Assembly: GCA_965263205.1 (NCBI GenBank)
Contig: CBDHHF010000030.1
Span: forward strand, 124,001 to 188,000
DNA from: JBCCIM01 sp965263205
GTDB lineage: Bacteria > Bacteroidota > Rhodothermia > Rhodothermales > JAHQVL01
Length of the DNA stretch: 64,000 nt
Reading direction: 5' to 3'
Positions 1 to 10,083 of this stretch are shown here, one piece after another; position 1 is the stretch's first letter; each line of letters starts with the position of its first letter. The position numbers were made by a program, and so were the translations under genes. The notes under the pieces are model-generated. The model had not been told where the DNA came from. It saw nothing but the letters and a program-made list of their open reading frames with translations, and searched no databases.

Positions 1-204
1 ATCGAAGCCTTTCGCCGCGACACCGCGCCAGCCGGATTTTTGGTAACCGATCGCGATACGTTTCTGTCGCTTGCAGCTGTGGTGGCAGATGAGATGTACA
101 GCCGGCAGGTCCCTGTCATTATGCTGGACCAGGCTGCGTTTGATCAACTCGAAAACGACCGCGTCGTGACCGTTGCGCAGGATGGCACCATCAGCATAGC
201 TTGA
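1..204 (+). CDS. C-terminal end of aconitase X swivel domain (DUF126-like), partial
   Basis: An open frame runs from the window edge to TGA at 202-204 and gives 67 residues. The pattern (EAFRRDTAPAGFLVTD, then LAAVVADEMYSRQVPVIMLD, then a short DRVVTV / DGTISI beta end) resembles the end of the small swivelling domain of aconitase X (DUF126 family): a 'gTAPaaiil' loop, an 'a.vAdElY...PVi.ld' helix-strand and a final 'GdrVtV..dG.i.i' strand. Family knowledge: aconitase X enzymes are putative dehydratases of hydroxyproline or mevalonate-type substrates. Whether a large catalytic subunit is fused or separate lies outside the window. The stop is 7 bp before the next gene, so the two may be co-transcribed. 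The call rests on motif resemblance only. Confidence 0.55.
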   Translation: MEAFRRDTAPAGFLVTDRDTFLSLAAVVADEMYSRQVPVIMLDQAAFDQLENDRVVTVAQDGTISIA

Positions 205-211
205 TCTTCCT

Positions 212-1011
212 ATGGCACAGACTACCGATATCCATCCCATCATCGACATACAGAATGCAACCGTTTATCGTGGGCGGACGCGTGTTTTTGATGGGCTTAG
301 TTTGCGTATTGCCCGGGTCAGAATACCGCAATTCTTGGACCCAATGGCGCCGGCAAATCGACGTTGTTACGCCTGCTGTCGCAGGAACTGTTTCCGGTAA
401 AGACAGAAGACAGCTACGTCAAAATACATGGCAAGTCCCGATGGAACGTGCGAACCCTGCGCCAACACATGGGGATTGTATCGCACGACCTCCAGTTTAC
501 CTATAAAGGCTGGGTCACAGGATTCGACATTGTGTTGTCTGGATTTGATGCCAGCATAGGCATCTGGCCCCACCAGTCATTCACTGATGCACAACGCGCG
601 CGCGCTGACGAGGTGATTGAGTCGCTTGGAATCACATCGCTTCGGGATCGCCAACTGGATACCATGTCGACTGGTGAACAGCGCCGGTTTTTACTCGGCC
701 GGGCGTTGGCGCACAATCCAGATGTACTGGTGCTCGATGAACCAACGAGCGGGCTCGACCTGAAAGCGTGTTTTCAATACATCGACGTCATTCGGCAACA
801 AATGAGCGCCGGCAAAACCGTCGTGCTTGTAACCCATCACGTCCATGAAATCCCTCCCGAAATCAACCACGTTGTGCTGATCCAGAACGGCAGCGTGATG
901 CTGCAGGGCAATAAGGCAGACATCTTAACCAATGCCACCTTGAGCGAACTCTTCGATACACCGCTCTCGATCGTTGAGTCGAACGGATTCTACCAGGTTT
1001 TGCCGCGATAA
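212..1011 (+). CDS. ABC transporter ATP-binding protein (YlmA/ModF-like), single-base frameshift
   Basis: The gene reads in two frames. The first covers 212 to about 315 (IDIQNATVYRGRTRVFDGLS). The second continues to 1011. Adding one G to the GGG at 315-317 joins them exactly and restores the text leading into the Walker A motif GPNGAGKST (about residues 43-51); the restored length is 266 aa. Further motifs are the signature MSTGEQRR (replacing LSGGQ), Walker B VLVLDEPTSGLD and the H-loop VTHH. The STGE signature and the LSGF....IG spacing resemble the YlmA-type soluble ATPases. No permease lies beside it, so the substrate is unknown. It is either a sequencing error in a G run or a decaying gene; the otherwise intact motifs favour error. 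Confidence 0.85.
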
Positions 1012-1122
1012 ACAGAAGGCAATCGAGCTGGTGTTTTCATGGTTATCCGTTTGGCGTTACGTGTTAATAGTATAGGAGCTATGCTTCCATGCTCGTCGCT
1101 AAAATAATACCGGATCCATCTT

Positions 1123-1728
1123 ATGACTCTTTTTCGAAACACGTTGCTTGCGCTACTACTCGTGTCCTTTACGCTTTCGCATGCAGCGCACGGGCAGGCC
1201 TCAAAAACAGAGAAGCTTTTTCTAAACGCTACGTTAGGAGCACAGGGACTCTACTTTGACGCAGATGGCCTGGATGCAAGCGATCCTGGCGGAAGTATCA
1301 GTTTTCGCGCCGGCTGGGGCTTCTCTGAGCTCTTCACGTTGTACCTGAGTCTGAACGGCGCAGAGATGCAGGGTGATGACAATCCGTTTATAGAGGATGA
1401 TTATGAGTGGGGCGCGCTCGAACTAGGTGGACGGTTTAATTTCCGATCTGGCAAACCGTTTGTCCCTTTTGCTGATGTCGCCCTCCGTGCCGTAGCCGTG
1501 GTGCGGGAAGACATCGACCTGGAATATCTTGGTGCCGGCATGACCATTGGCGGTGGTGCTGCGTACTACCTGACGCCTTCGGTAGCGCTAGAATTGGGCC
1601 TTCGACTGGGGTGGGGAGGCTTTAATGAAGTTGATCAAAGCACGGTCGCACTCGATTTTGACACCGATGACTTTGGGTACGCGGAGAGCCGGCTCTCTTT
1701 TGGTCTGGTATTTTATCCGATGCGCTGA
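1123..1728 (+). CDS. Outer membrane beta-barrel protein, small (201 aa)
   Basis: The ATG at 1123 begins a clear Sec signal peptide (hydrophobic LLALLLVSFTLSHAAHG, cut after HGQA, about residue 25). The mature part alternates short amphipathic strands rich in Gly, Tyr and Phe (GWGFSELFTLYLSLNG, GALELGGRFNF, SVALELGLRLGWGG) and ends with RLSFGLVFYPMR, as expected for an 8-stranded OmpW/OmpA-type barrel of about 175 residues. No enzyme motif is visible. It stands alone: upstream 111 bp are non-coding and a strong terminator follows at 1747. A general outer membrane protein is the safest description; substrate or partner cannot be told from the sequence. Confidence 0.7.
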   Translation: MTLFRNTLLALLLVSFTLSHAAHGQASKTEKLFLNATLGAQGLYFDADGLDASDPGGSISFRAGWGFSELFTLYLSLNGAEMQGDDNPFIEDDYEWGALELGGRFNFRSGKPFVPFADVALRAVAVVREDIDLEYLGAGMTIGGGAAYYLTPSVALELGLRLGWGGFNEVDQSTVALDFDTDDFGYAESRLSFGLVFYPMR

Positions 1729-1746
1729 GCGCGGAGCGTAAATCAT

Positions 1747-1786
1747 AAAAAAGGGCGGCATCCCACGCCGGGTGCCGCCCTTTTTT
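1747..1786. terminator. Bidirectional rho-independent terminator
   Basis: GGGCGGCA at 1753-1760 pairs with TGCCGCCC at 1773-1780 around a 12-base loop. The stem is flanked by six A on the left and six T on the right, so it gives a U-tail in both directions. It sits between two convergent genes, the barrel protein ending at 1728 and the 5'-nucleotidase ending at 1803, and can serve both. Confidence 0.85.
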
Positions 1787-1802
1787 GTATAAAAGATGGA
1801 GG

Positions 1803-4800
1803 TTATTTCAGAAGGATCATCTGTTTAACAAACGTTCCTGCTGGCGTAACCAGGCGATAGAAATAGGTGCCACTTGGCAGGTTGCCGGCTTCAAATGCCA
1901 CTTCGTGTTGACCTGCTGCCACCTGGCCACTCACGAGTGTGCGTACCTGGCGGCCCAGTACGTTGTAGATTTCCAGTTTGACGTTGGCCTGTTCTGGAAT
2001 GCTAAACGCAATGGTTGTGGTTGGATTGAACGGATTCGGATAGTTCGCTTGCAGCGCAAAGGCATCTGGGAGCAACTCATCCTCACTTGCCGTGCCATCC
2101 AGCGGCTCAACAAAACGGCCTTTTGGAGCACCGAGTTTGCCCGCTGCATTGCCCGTTACGTTAAAGGAGATCTCAAGCGTTGTCCCAGCAGCTCCTTTGG
2201 CCATGGACTGGTCGAATGGTGTGACTGCCAGTGTGTTGACGCCCTCGTTGAACGTTGCTCCGAAATAGTCACCAGCGGTGTCGCCAAATAAGGCAAATGG
2301 TGCGACGTTTTCTGTACGATGGTAACTGTCGTTGTTGAGCGAGAACGTCACACTCTTAACCGCACCACCAACTTCAGCGCGAACGTTCAGGCCGGCCGGA
2401 AGCGTTCCGAGGTCAAGGGTGCTACCGTCTGTTAGCGGCGCAATGTCGGCATCCGTAGCTGCGTCAACAAGTACCAGGCCGGTCACCATAGGTGCGTCCC
2501 CGTTAACTACGCTGAAGGAAACAGTCTCAACGGCAAGCACTTCACCATCCGCACCCAGCGCGGTAGCCGTCAATACATGCGATCCAACGGGCAGATTGCC
2601 GGGTGAGAAGTCGCCTGCAACGTCGCCAAAGAGCGCGTAAGGAGCCACGCCTTCCAATCGAACATCAGATCCATTCAGATTGAAGATCACGCCGGCAACA
2701 CCCTCTGCAGAAATGTTCGCGGCGATGTTGAGCCCACCAGGAAGCGTCGTTAGATCCAGGGTTGCGCCATCCTGGATAGGGTCAAATCCACTTATCGCAG
2801 CATCTGTATCTGCATCGATGAGTGAGAAGGCGCTACCCACCAGGTCAGAAGCGCGGACAACGCGACCTTCACCACCTTCCGGATAATCGGCTGCCGTAAT
2901 AGCACCACCAAGTCCGTCTTTGATGAAGTTAGCCAGCGTTTGCTGATACGTTACGCCGAGCGACGTAAAGGAGGCACCGCGGAACGGATACTGGTCGCCA
3001 CCGCGTGCCAGGAAGTCTGCAATAGCGATGTTTACAGCAGGTGCATCGTCAACAACTTTGCCGTCCATCACAATAACCCGGCCATCGTCAAGCATGGCGC
3101 TGATCACGCGATTACCCGGCGTGGCGACATTGCCGTTGTCGTCGAGTTCTTGTGCCGTTGCATCAATATCGATGACAACCTTCACGCCGGCTACCTGTGC
3201 GTAGCGTCCCGTGCCACTTCCTCCTTCCACGCGAGAAAATGCGTTCTCCAGAATTTCCTTGAACTGATCCGCAGGAATTTCCGGTACGATGGTCAGGAAG
3301 TTGGAGAAGGGGAGGATGTCGAACGTGGTTAGCGTGCTGATGTCGCCGGCTGGAATCACGTTGTCGTTCCGGATGCCGCCACCGTTCTGGATGGCTACGT
3401 CTGGAACCGGTACGCCGAAGGCACCAACCAGCTGCTCAGACTGCCAGATGAAGGCGTCCGTGATCAGGTTGCCCAGGTTGGTTTCGATGGAGCGGATGTT
3501 GCCGCGTACGCCGTCGAGACCTACTTCGCTGGTGCCGATGATGTCGGCTGCAAGCGATTCGAGTGAGGCAGCTACAGGATCTTGCACATCAGCAACGAGG
3601 CCAGCATCCGCTTCAACGGCGTCGGCTTCCATGCCACCGGCTACGCGAACCGGGCCACTTTCGTCGCTGATTGACGTGATCATACCTGCTTCGTCAAATT
3701 CAACGATGAGTTGACCCACGTACTTGAAGTTGCCAGCCGTTGTTACAACCGGTACATCAACACCATTCATGTCCTGGGAGATAAGCGGGTATTCACCGAA
3801 TACTTCGCTTTCATCGCCAGGTACAAGCAGGTCTCCGCTGTTGGCGAGCAACTCGTCGCCACCGCCTGCAATCACAATGTCGACGTCTGTGAGCATGCTC
3901 AGCAACTCCTGATCTTCAGTTACACCCTGAAGGTGGCTGATAAGGATAATTTTGTTGATACCAGCAGAAGTCAGGTCGCCAACTTCGGCGCGAACGGCTG
4001 CTGCTACATCTTCCATTACAACCACGTTGCGTGGGCTGGAGATAAACGGCAGGTTTGGTGTGGTTGCACCTACAACGCCGATCAGTTGACCGTCTTTCTC
4101 GACGACAACAGATTTAGCAATGCGTCCTGCGTCAACCAGACCCTGGAGGCCGGCTTCACCGGAGAAGTCGAGGTTGGCGCTCAGGAACGGTGTACCGTTC
4201 GTGATGTCGCTGATCAGGCGTTCCAGGACGTCCGGACCGAAGTCGAATTCGTGGTTGCCAATTGCCATGGCGTCATAACCGATGCGATCGATGACAACCG
4301 ACTCGAAGAACGGCACGTTGTCTGGCAGGCTTGTGCTGGCGTTGAATTCAGGGCCGGCGAGGAAGTTGTCGCCAGACGAAAGCATAATTGCTGCACCATC
4401 TTCTTCAGCCGCGTCACGGAGTTGATCGACGAGTGTTTTAAATCGTGCTGCGCCACCGAAGTCAGGCTGTCCCGGCGCGTTGATCAGTTGAGATTCTGCA
4501 TCGTTGTTATGCAGGACCGTCAGCGTCAGCGGCTCACTGAAAGAAAGCTGGCGGATGCGGCCTTCGCCACCTTCCGCATAATCAGCTGCCGAAATCTCCC
4601 CACCCAATCCGTCGACAATATAGTTTTCGAGTACCTGCTGGTACGTGAGTCCAAGCGACGTGAACGCAGCGCCACGGAATGGATACTGGTCGCCACCGCG
4701 TGCCAGGAAGTCAGCCGTTGCAACGCTCACAGCAGGCGCATCGGCAACAACTGCACCATCTGCTACAATCACGCGACCGTCGGCTAGTACAGCGCTGATG

Positions 4801-6310
4801 ATACGCGTGCCTGGTACTTCAACGTTTTCTTCGTCGTCCAACTCCTGGGGCGTGCCGGTCGGGTCATAAACGATTGAAACGCCACCGAGCTGGGCGAAGC
4901 GACCTGTGCCACTACCGCTGCCAATACGGGAAACCGCATTCTCCAGGATTTCCTTGAATTGCTCTGCCGGAATGTCTGGAATAACGGTCAGGAAGTTGGA
5001 GAAGGGGAGGATGTCGAACGTGGTCAGCGTGCTGATGTCGCCGGCTGGAATCACGTTGTCGTTCCGGATACCACCACCGTTCTGGATGGCTACATCGGGT
5101 ACCGGTACACCGAAGCTTGCAGCAACCTGCTCGGCTTGCCACAGAAAGGCGTCTGTGATCAGGTTACCGAGGTTGGTTTCGATAGAGCGGATGTTGCCGC
5201 GTACGCCATCAAGACCGACTTCGCTCACACCAATGATGTTGGCCTCAAGGTCGGCAAGGGCAGCCGATACGGGATCTACAACTTCAGCGATGACTTGTGC
5301 GTCGGCTTCAACGGCGTCGGCTTCCATGCCGCCGGCTACGCGAACCGGGCCACTTGCATCGTCGATGTTAATGAGATTGCCGTCAGCGTCAAAATCAACA
5401 ACCAGTTTACCTACGTACTTGTAATTGCCGGCCGTGGTTACCACAGGCACCTCAACGCCGTCAGCATTGATTGCGATTTGTGGATAGTCACCGAAGACTT
5501 CACTCTCGTCGCCTGGTACGAGCAAGTCGTCGCTGTTGGCAAGGAGTTCGTCGCCACCGCCTGCAATTACGATATCGACGCCACTGAGCTGAGAGGCAAC
5601 AGCGATGTCTTCGTCAACACCCTGCAGGTGGCTGATAAGAATGATTTTGTTGATGCCGGCTGCGGTGAGTTCGTCGATCTCGGCCTGTACGGCAGCGGCA
5701 ACGTCGTCCATGACCACTACATTGCGCGGACTAGAGATGAATGGCAGATTGGGGTGGTTGCACCCACAACGCCAATTTGCTCACCATCTTTTTCGAGGAT
5801 GACTGACTTGGCAATACGGTCACTGTCTACGAGATCTTGCAGCCCGGCTTCGCCGGCAAAGTCGAGGTTGGCACTCAGGAATGGTGTATCGGCCTCGAAG
5901 CCGCGGATCAGACGCTCGAGAACATCCGGTCCGAAATCGAATTCGTGGTTGCCGATCGCAAGCGCGTCATATCCGATGAGATCAAGTACGCGCGATTCGA
6001 ACAGCGTTTCGCCGGCCGGCTGGTTGAGGCTGACATTGAATTCAGGTCCGGCGAGGAAGTTGTCGCCAGAAGAAAGCATAACCACGGCACCAGAGGCATC
6101 AGCGTCTGCGCGCAGGTTATCAACGAGTGTTTTGAAGCGTGCAGCCCCGCCAAAGTCTTCCTGACCGGGGGCATTAACGAGTTGAGATTCCCCGTCGTTG
6201 TTGTGAAGAACAGTAAGCGTGAAGGTGTCGGATGACTGGGCAAGCACGGAAGCGCTTCCCATAAACAGGAAGATCAGCAATAGTATGCTGATTCGATAAG
6301 CTTTTTGCAT
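1803..6310 (-). CDS. Tandem double 5'-nucleotidase, secreted, T9SS C-terminal signal; frameshifted
   Basis: The gene starts at 6310 with a signal peptide (ISILLLIFLFMGSASVLAQ). Adding one base to the CCCC run (GGGG at 5751-5754 on the + strand) joins two frames and gives about 1502 aa; the second domain copy shows the expected text GATTPNLPFISSPRNVVVM. Two complete units follow one another (about residues 25-590 and 594-1145), each with a metallophosphoesterase part (TVLHNND, SSGDNFLAGPEF, GNHEFDFGPD, ILISHLQG) and a 5'-nucleotidase C-terminal part (NGGGIRND, FDILPFSNFLT, DFLARGGDQYPFRG). Two or three Ig-like segments (1150-1400) precede a sorting domain beginning NYPNPFNPTTTIAFS and ending KQMILLK. 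Family role: extracellular release of phosphate from nucleotides. Both copies carry GGGDE where UshA has GHSH, so activity or metal use may differ. Confidence 0.88.
2860..6240 (-). repeat. Tandem duplication of the 5'-nucleotidase unit
   Basis: Two units of about 1.65-1.7 kb lie head to tail inside one gene, roughly 6240-4530 and 4525-2870. They share long near-identical stretches, for example FGVPVPDVAIQNGGGIRND at about 5120-5050 and 3425-3355, and the DNA around 5040 and 3345 matches for dozens of bases. This indicates an in-gene duplication, with conservation kept by recent origin or gene conversion. Confidence 0.85.
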
Positions 6311-6384
6311 AAGTATGAAGCGGGTAAAGTGATGAATTTTAGGGTCAGGAGGAAGCTGTAATTAATCGTTTCCGCTTCATTTAT

Positions 6385-6435
6385 CTTTAACTAATCTGTT
6401 ACTGCATTGTTAAGCTATTGTTAGGTTATTGGTTT
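6385..6435. promoter_or_regulatory. Pho-box-like array: 7-mers at 11-bp period
   Basis: Five 7-mers start every 11 bp on the + strand: CTTTAAC (6385), CTGTTAC (6396), TTGTTAA (6407), TTGTTAG (6418) and TTGGTTT (6429). The middle three share TGTTA exactly. The known PhoB box is built of CTGTCAT-type 7-mers with 4-bp spacers, and the Bacillus PhoP box of TTAACA repeats with the same 11-bp period; the minus strand here reads CTAACA and TTAACA at that spacing. The array lies between the divergent 5'-nucleotidase (start 6310) and PHP phosphoesterase (start 6571). Its use by a PhoB-type regulator is inferred. Confidence 0.5.
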
Positions 6436-6570
6436 TGGGTAACGAGGTTGATTTCAGTTACGGTTACGGGTTTGTGGATTATCGGTGCTGGAAAAGTTTA
6501 CAATTTTATAAATAGCATGTCGTGCTTTACCGCTACTTTGAAAACAGCCATCGTTAATAATACCAATGTC

Positions 6571-7689
6571 ATGAAAAGAACCTGCATTTTAGTTGCCATG
6601 TTTACCCTCTTTCAGGTGCCGGCACTCGCCCAGCATTCCCACGAACATGGCCGTACCATTATTTTTCCTGATATTCCCGGATATCAAACCCTGTTATGTG
6701 ATTTCCATATCCACACCGTGTTTTCTGATGGAAGCGTGTGGCCAAACATCCGGGTGGAAGAAGCTTTGCGTGATGGGCTAGATGCCATTGCACTCACGGA
6801 GCACATTGAGTACCAACCACACATTTTCGATATTCCGCATCGTGATCGCAACCGATCAACAGACATTGCAAAGTCCATTGCGACTGGCACAGATTTGCTT
6901 GTGATTAAAGGCGCGGAGGTAACGCGTGAGATGCCTCCCGGACACTCTAATGCCATTTTTATTACGGACGCGAATAAGCTTGTCGATGAAGATCCCATCG
7001 AAGTATTCCGCGAGGTAAAGCGCCAGGGGGGCATTGTTTTTTGGAATCACCCGAATTGGACGTCTCAACGCCCCGATGGTATTGCCAGATTATCGGACAT
7101 GCACCGCCAGCTCATTGAAGAAGACTTGTTACAGGGCATCGAAGTGGTCAATGACCTGACGTATTCTGATGAAGCGTTGGCGATTGCACTGGAGCATGAT
7201 TTAACCATTGTCGGGACTTCAGATATCCACGGTCTGGTAGATTGGCAGTATGAAGTGCCCGAAGGGGGGCATCGTCCGATTATGCTTGTGTTTGCCGAAG
7301 CGCGTTCGGAAGCCGGCATCAAAGATGCCATGCTCGCCGGCCGGACCGCTGCGTACTACCGCAACCAGCTCATTGGTAAAGAAGAATACCTCGTCCCACT
7401 GTTAGAAGCATCGCTTGAGGTGGTTTCGGCCAGGTACATCACGAACACGCTCTTGTTGTCGATCGAACTGCAAAACAACGCAGACATCCATATGAAACTC
7501 AAAAACACGACGGACTTCACGCTGCATAACAGCACGGGCATCGTAGAAATTGAGTCACATCATAGCGAAACGGTTGATGTAAAAACCCGCCGGCCACTGG
7601 AATCACTGACCCTCACGTTCGAGGTTCTCAACGCCATCACGGCACCTGGGGTGACCGCCCAGATTACAATCCCTGTTGAGATAGAGTAA
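6571..7689 (+). CDS. Exported PHP-domain phosphoesterase
   Basis: The ATG at 6571 was chosen because it begins a signal peptide (MKRTCILVAMFTLFQVPALAQ); upstream in-frame codons do not add a recognisable protein. The 372-aa product carries PHP metal-binding motifs: CDFHIHTVFSDGS (HxH), ALTEHIE, KGAEVT, FWNHPNW and GTSDIHG. This order is that of PHP phosphoesterases, including Sb-PDE-like and DUF-type secreted forms. The last 100 residues form a beta-rich tail without motif. It is divergent from the 5'-nucleotidase and shares the 6311-6570 intergenic region with the Pho-box-like array, which suggests a joint role in taking phosphate from organic esters outside the cytoplasm. Its substrate cannot be told. 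Confidence 0.8.
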   Translation: MKRTCILVAMFTLFQVPALAQHSHEHGRTIIFPDIPGYQTLLCDFHIHTVFSDGSVWPNIRVEEALRDGLDAIALTEHIEYQPHIFDIPHRDRNRSTDIAKSIATGTDLLVIKGAEVTREMPPGHSNAIFITDANKLVDEDPIEVFREVKRQGGIVFWNHPNWTSQRPDGIARLSDMHRQLIEEDLLQGIEVVNDLTYSDEALAIALEHDLTIVGTSDIHGLVDWQYEVPEGGHRPIMLVFAEARSEAGIKDAMLAGRTAAYYRNQLIGKEEYLVPLLEASLEVVSARYITNTLLLSIELQNNADIHMKLKNTTDFTLHNSTGIVEIESHHSETVDVKTRRPLESLTLTFEVLNAITAPGVTAQITIPVEIE

Positions 7690-7757
7690 TGAGCACCGAT
7701 GCCTTCCTGGAATTAGTCCTCCCTAAAATATCGGAGTGATTCTTTCCCCTTCGATTT

Positions 7758-9854
7758 TCATCTGACAACCGTTAACTCCTTGGTCATCGACCACTTGTTT
7801 GATTGCAGGCGGTAGAGGTAGGTGCCGGCGGCCAGGGAGGAGGTATCCAGCGAAACCGTGTACGAACCCGTAGGGTGGCTTCGGTCAACAAGCATGGCAA
7901 TACGTTGCCCCATAATATCGATCAACTCAAGCGTCACCACGCCGTCTTCCGGGACATCATACCGTATCGTTGTGGTATCCGTTGCCGGGTTGGGATAGTT
8001 TTGATGGAGGAAGAAGGCCTCGGGCAGTGGCAATGAGTCATCGATGGCGACGTTGGTAAACTTGTGAATCGTAAACCGGTCGATCTGTTCTCCTTTGTCG
8101 TTTATTGCTTTAACGAGCAACTCATCACCGTTAACGTCGATGCGTGTAAAATGGTGGGATTTACTGGAGAACGAAATGTGATCGTAGTCGATGAAAAAGT
8201 CATCCAGTCCACCACCACCGCCACCCGAGACGAGATAATGCACATGCTCTTTCTCACCGCGTTCGTAGCTGTGCGTGTGGCCATTCATTACCATGTCAAC
8301 GCCATAAGCCTCGTACAGGGGGACAAGGTGGTTTTGCACATTTGTGTCCCCGTAATAATCTGTCCAGAACTCGGTGTAAGGCGGATGATGTGAGAAAACA
8401 AACGTCCAATTTGCTTCATTCCGAGCGTCGCTGCGCAGGGCATTGAGTAAAAACTCGTATTGCGGAGAGCCCGGAGCGTAGCTAATGTTGGTGTCGAGCG
8501 CAATGAAGTACGCATTGGCCCAGCGGAATGAGTAATACCGCTCTGTACTGTCTGGATTGTTGGAGGGCAAATAGAAGTCATCCAGATACACGCCGCCGTT
8601 ATCGGTAATTACATCATGGTTGCCGAGGGAAGTGAAGACGTTTACGTTTTTGATTATGTCTTTGTACGGCTTGAAGTACACATCGTCATAATAGTCGCCG
8701 GCTCCCTGGTGCACATCGCCAACATGAATCACGAAGTCAACCTCGTCTTCGTTCATACTGTGCCGCATTTCGTGTGCTACGTCGTGCTGGACGGGGGTGT
8801 CGACGCCGCTATCGCCAAGTACCAAAAAGGAAAAGGCAGACTCGTCATCCCGACGGGCGGTGCGAAAGTTCTCTTCATCTTGTACGAGGTCACCATCTTT
8901 GTACACTGCATAGAAATACCGTGTACTTGGTAACAAGTCATCCAGTCTGACGTGGTGTTTCTGTGTGATTGCCGCCTCGCCGGCTACATTGCCCAGCCGG
9001 CCTTTTTCGGTGTCGTACCGAATTTCGCCGGCGTACGTATCCAGAGACCGCCAGGCAATCTCGACAGTGGTTTGGGTTGGGTTTTGGATATAAGGCGCGC
9101 GGTCTTCCAGTACTGCATAATTGACTTCCCTGTCCGCTGGTTTTTCGTACACGAGGGGATCAGCTGTAACGGATACACTGTCGTAATACACGCCGGCGTT
9201 TGCATACGAGAGCAGCCCAATTTTTCCTTCAGCAAACTGGTCGTCGACAGCAGACATGATGAGTTCTCCGTTGAGATACGCCCGTATGGTGTCCCCGCGA
9301 ACATCTGCGGTCATCGCGAAAAAGCCGGCGGGGTAGGCCTCATTCACCTTGTTTTCGGCTAGAATTACAGGCTCCCCGTTGACAAACTTCTGAATCCGCT
9401 GCAAGGGGGTGTTTACGGCAACACCCGACGAGTCGAGTCCGCTCCAGGCAGGGTCGTTCATGAGCAGAATGCGATAGTAATTGCGCGGGTTGTCGTATCG
9501 GAAAATGAGTCCAACTCCGTCATTATCAGAGGATCGCACAATGGCATTTAACGCATAATCTTGCCAGTTTTTGTCACCCGTAGAAACGTGGGTGCCGAGG
9601 TGGTAGCGCGTTTCAAGCTCAACAGGGCCATACGCCCAGATATTTGAGCTCTGGATTAGTGTGCCGTTGCGTACCTGCCACTTGCTTGGGCCCGACTGGG
9701 GCTCAGGGTCGTCGGTTATTTGCCAGCCGGCAAAGTCGCCGTCATTAAAGTCATCAAAAAACAAAATCGACTGTGCGGCTGCGTTGCCAGACAAGAGACT
9801 ACAGACAAAAATAAACAGAACGAATCGGCAAATAGATAACATGGCGGGATACAT
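7758..9854 (-). CDS. Secreted purple-acid-phosphatase-like metallophosphoesterase with T9SS signal
   Basis: This 698-aa protein starts at 9854 (or at the in-frame ATG at 9842) with a signal peptide ending at SGNAAAQ. Domains in order: a LamG/concanavalin-like module (FFDDFNDGDFAGW to about residue 225), a fibronectin-like N-domain of purple acid phosphatases (about 245-330, RAPYIQNPTQTTVEIAWRS, TRYFYAVY), the calcineurin-like catalytic domain (LVLGDSG, HVGDVHQGAGDYY, SLGNHDV, FSHHPPY, NGHTHSYERG; about 340-560) and a C-terminal sorting domain (HQNYPNPATDTTTIRYD, ending KELTVVR). All metal ligands expected for this family are visible. It is convergent with the PHP gene. Predicted role: cell-surface or secreted phosphoester hydrolysis. 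Confidence 0.88.
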   Translation of the reverse strand: MYPAMLSICRFVLFIFVCSLLSGNAAAQSILFFDDFNDGDFAGWQITDDPEPQSGPSKWQVRNGTLIQSSNIWAYGPVELETRYHLGTHVSTGDKNWQDYALNAIVRSSDNDGVGLIFRYDNPRNYYRILLMNDPAWSGLDSSGVAVNTPLQRIQKFVNGEPVILAENKVNEAYPAGFFAMTADVRGDTIRAYLNGELIMSAVDDQFAEGKIGLLSYANAGVYYDSVSVTADPLVYEKPADREVNYAVLEDRAPYIQNPTQTTVEIAWRSLDTYAGEIRYDTEKGRLGNVAGEAAITQKHHVRLDDLLPSTRYFYAVYKDGDLVQDEENFRTARRDDESAFSFLVLGDSGVDTPVQHDVAHEMRHSMNEDEVDFVIHVGDVHQGAGDYYDDVYFKPYKDIIKNVNVFTSLGNHDVITDNGGVYLDDFYLPSNNPDSTERYYSFRWANAYFIALDTNISYAPGSPQYEFLLNALRSDARNEANWTFVFSHHPPYTEFWTDYYGDTNVQNHLVPLYEAYGVDMVMNGHTHSYERGEKEHVHYLVSGGGGGGLDDFFIDYDHISFSSKSHHFTRIDVNGDELLVKAINDKGEQIDRFTIHKFTNVAIDDSLPLPEAFFLHQNYPNPATDTTTIRYDVPEDGVVTLELIDIMGQRIAMLVDRSHPTGSYTVSLDTSSLAAGTYLYRLQSNKWSMTKELTVVR

Positions 9855-10083
9855 AAAGCGGTGGTATCATGGAGACGGATTTTGCTTTTAACGAAACATA
9901 TATTAGCCACAACCTATTTGTCGGCAATTATCCGATGGGATGTGTTAAAAGCAATAAGTAACACTTCCGGGCTGGCATTTAGCCAGGTATGGGTGGTGAA
10001 ATGTTACTCAATTTGATAAAGTAGTAGCTGTGCGAGTCAAAGAGATTAAGACAGTGTGATGGAATCGTTGGATGGCAAAGCAA

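Noticed and set aside
3711..6235. Long + strand frames opposite the 5'-nucleotidase gene (3711-4787 and 4959-6164)
   Set aside because: They are antisense to a gene with full domain evidence, have no signal or motif, and the two resemble each other only because the gene beneath is duplicated.
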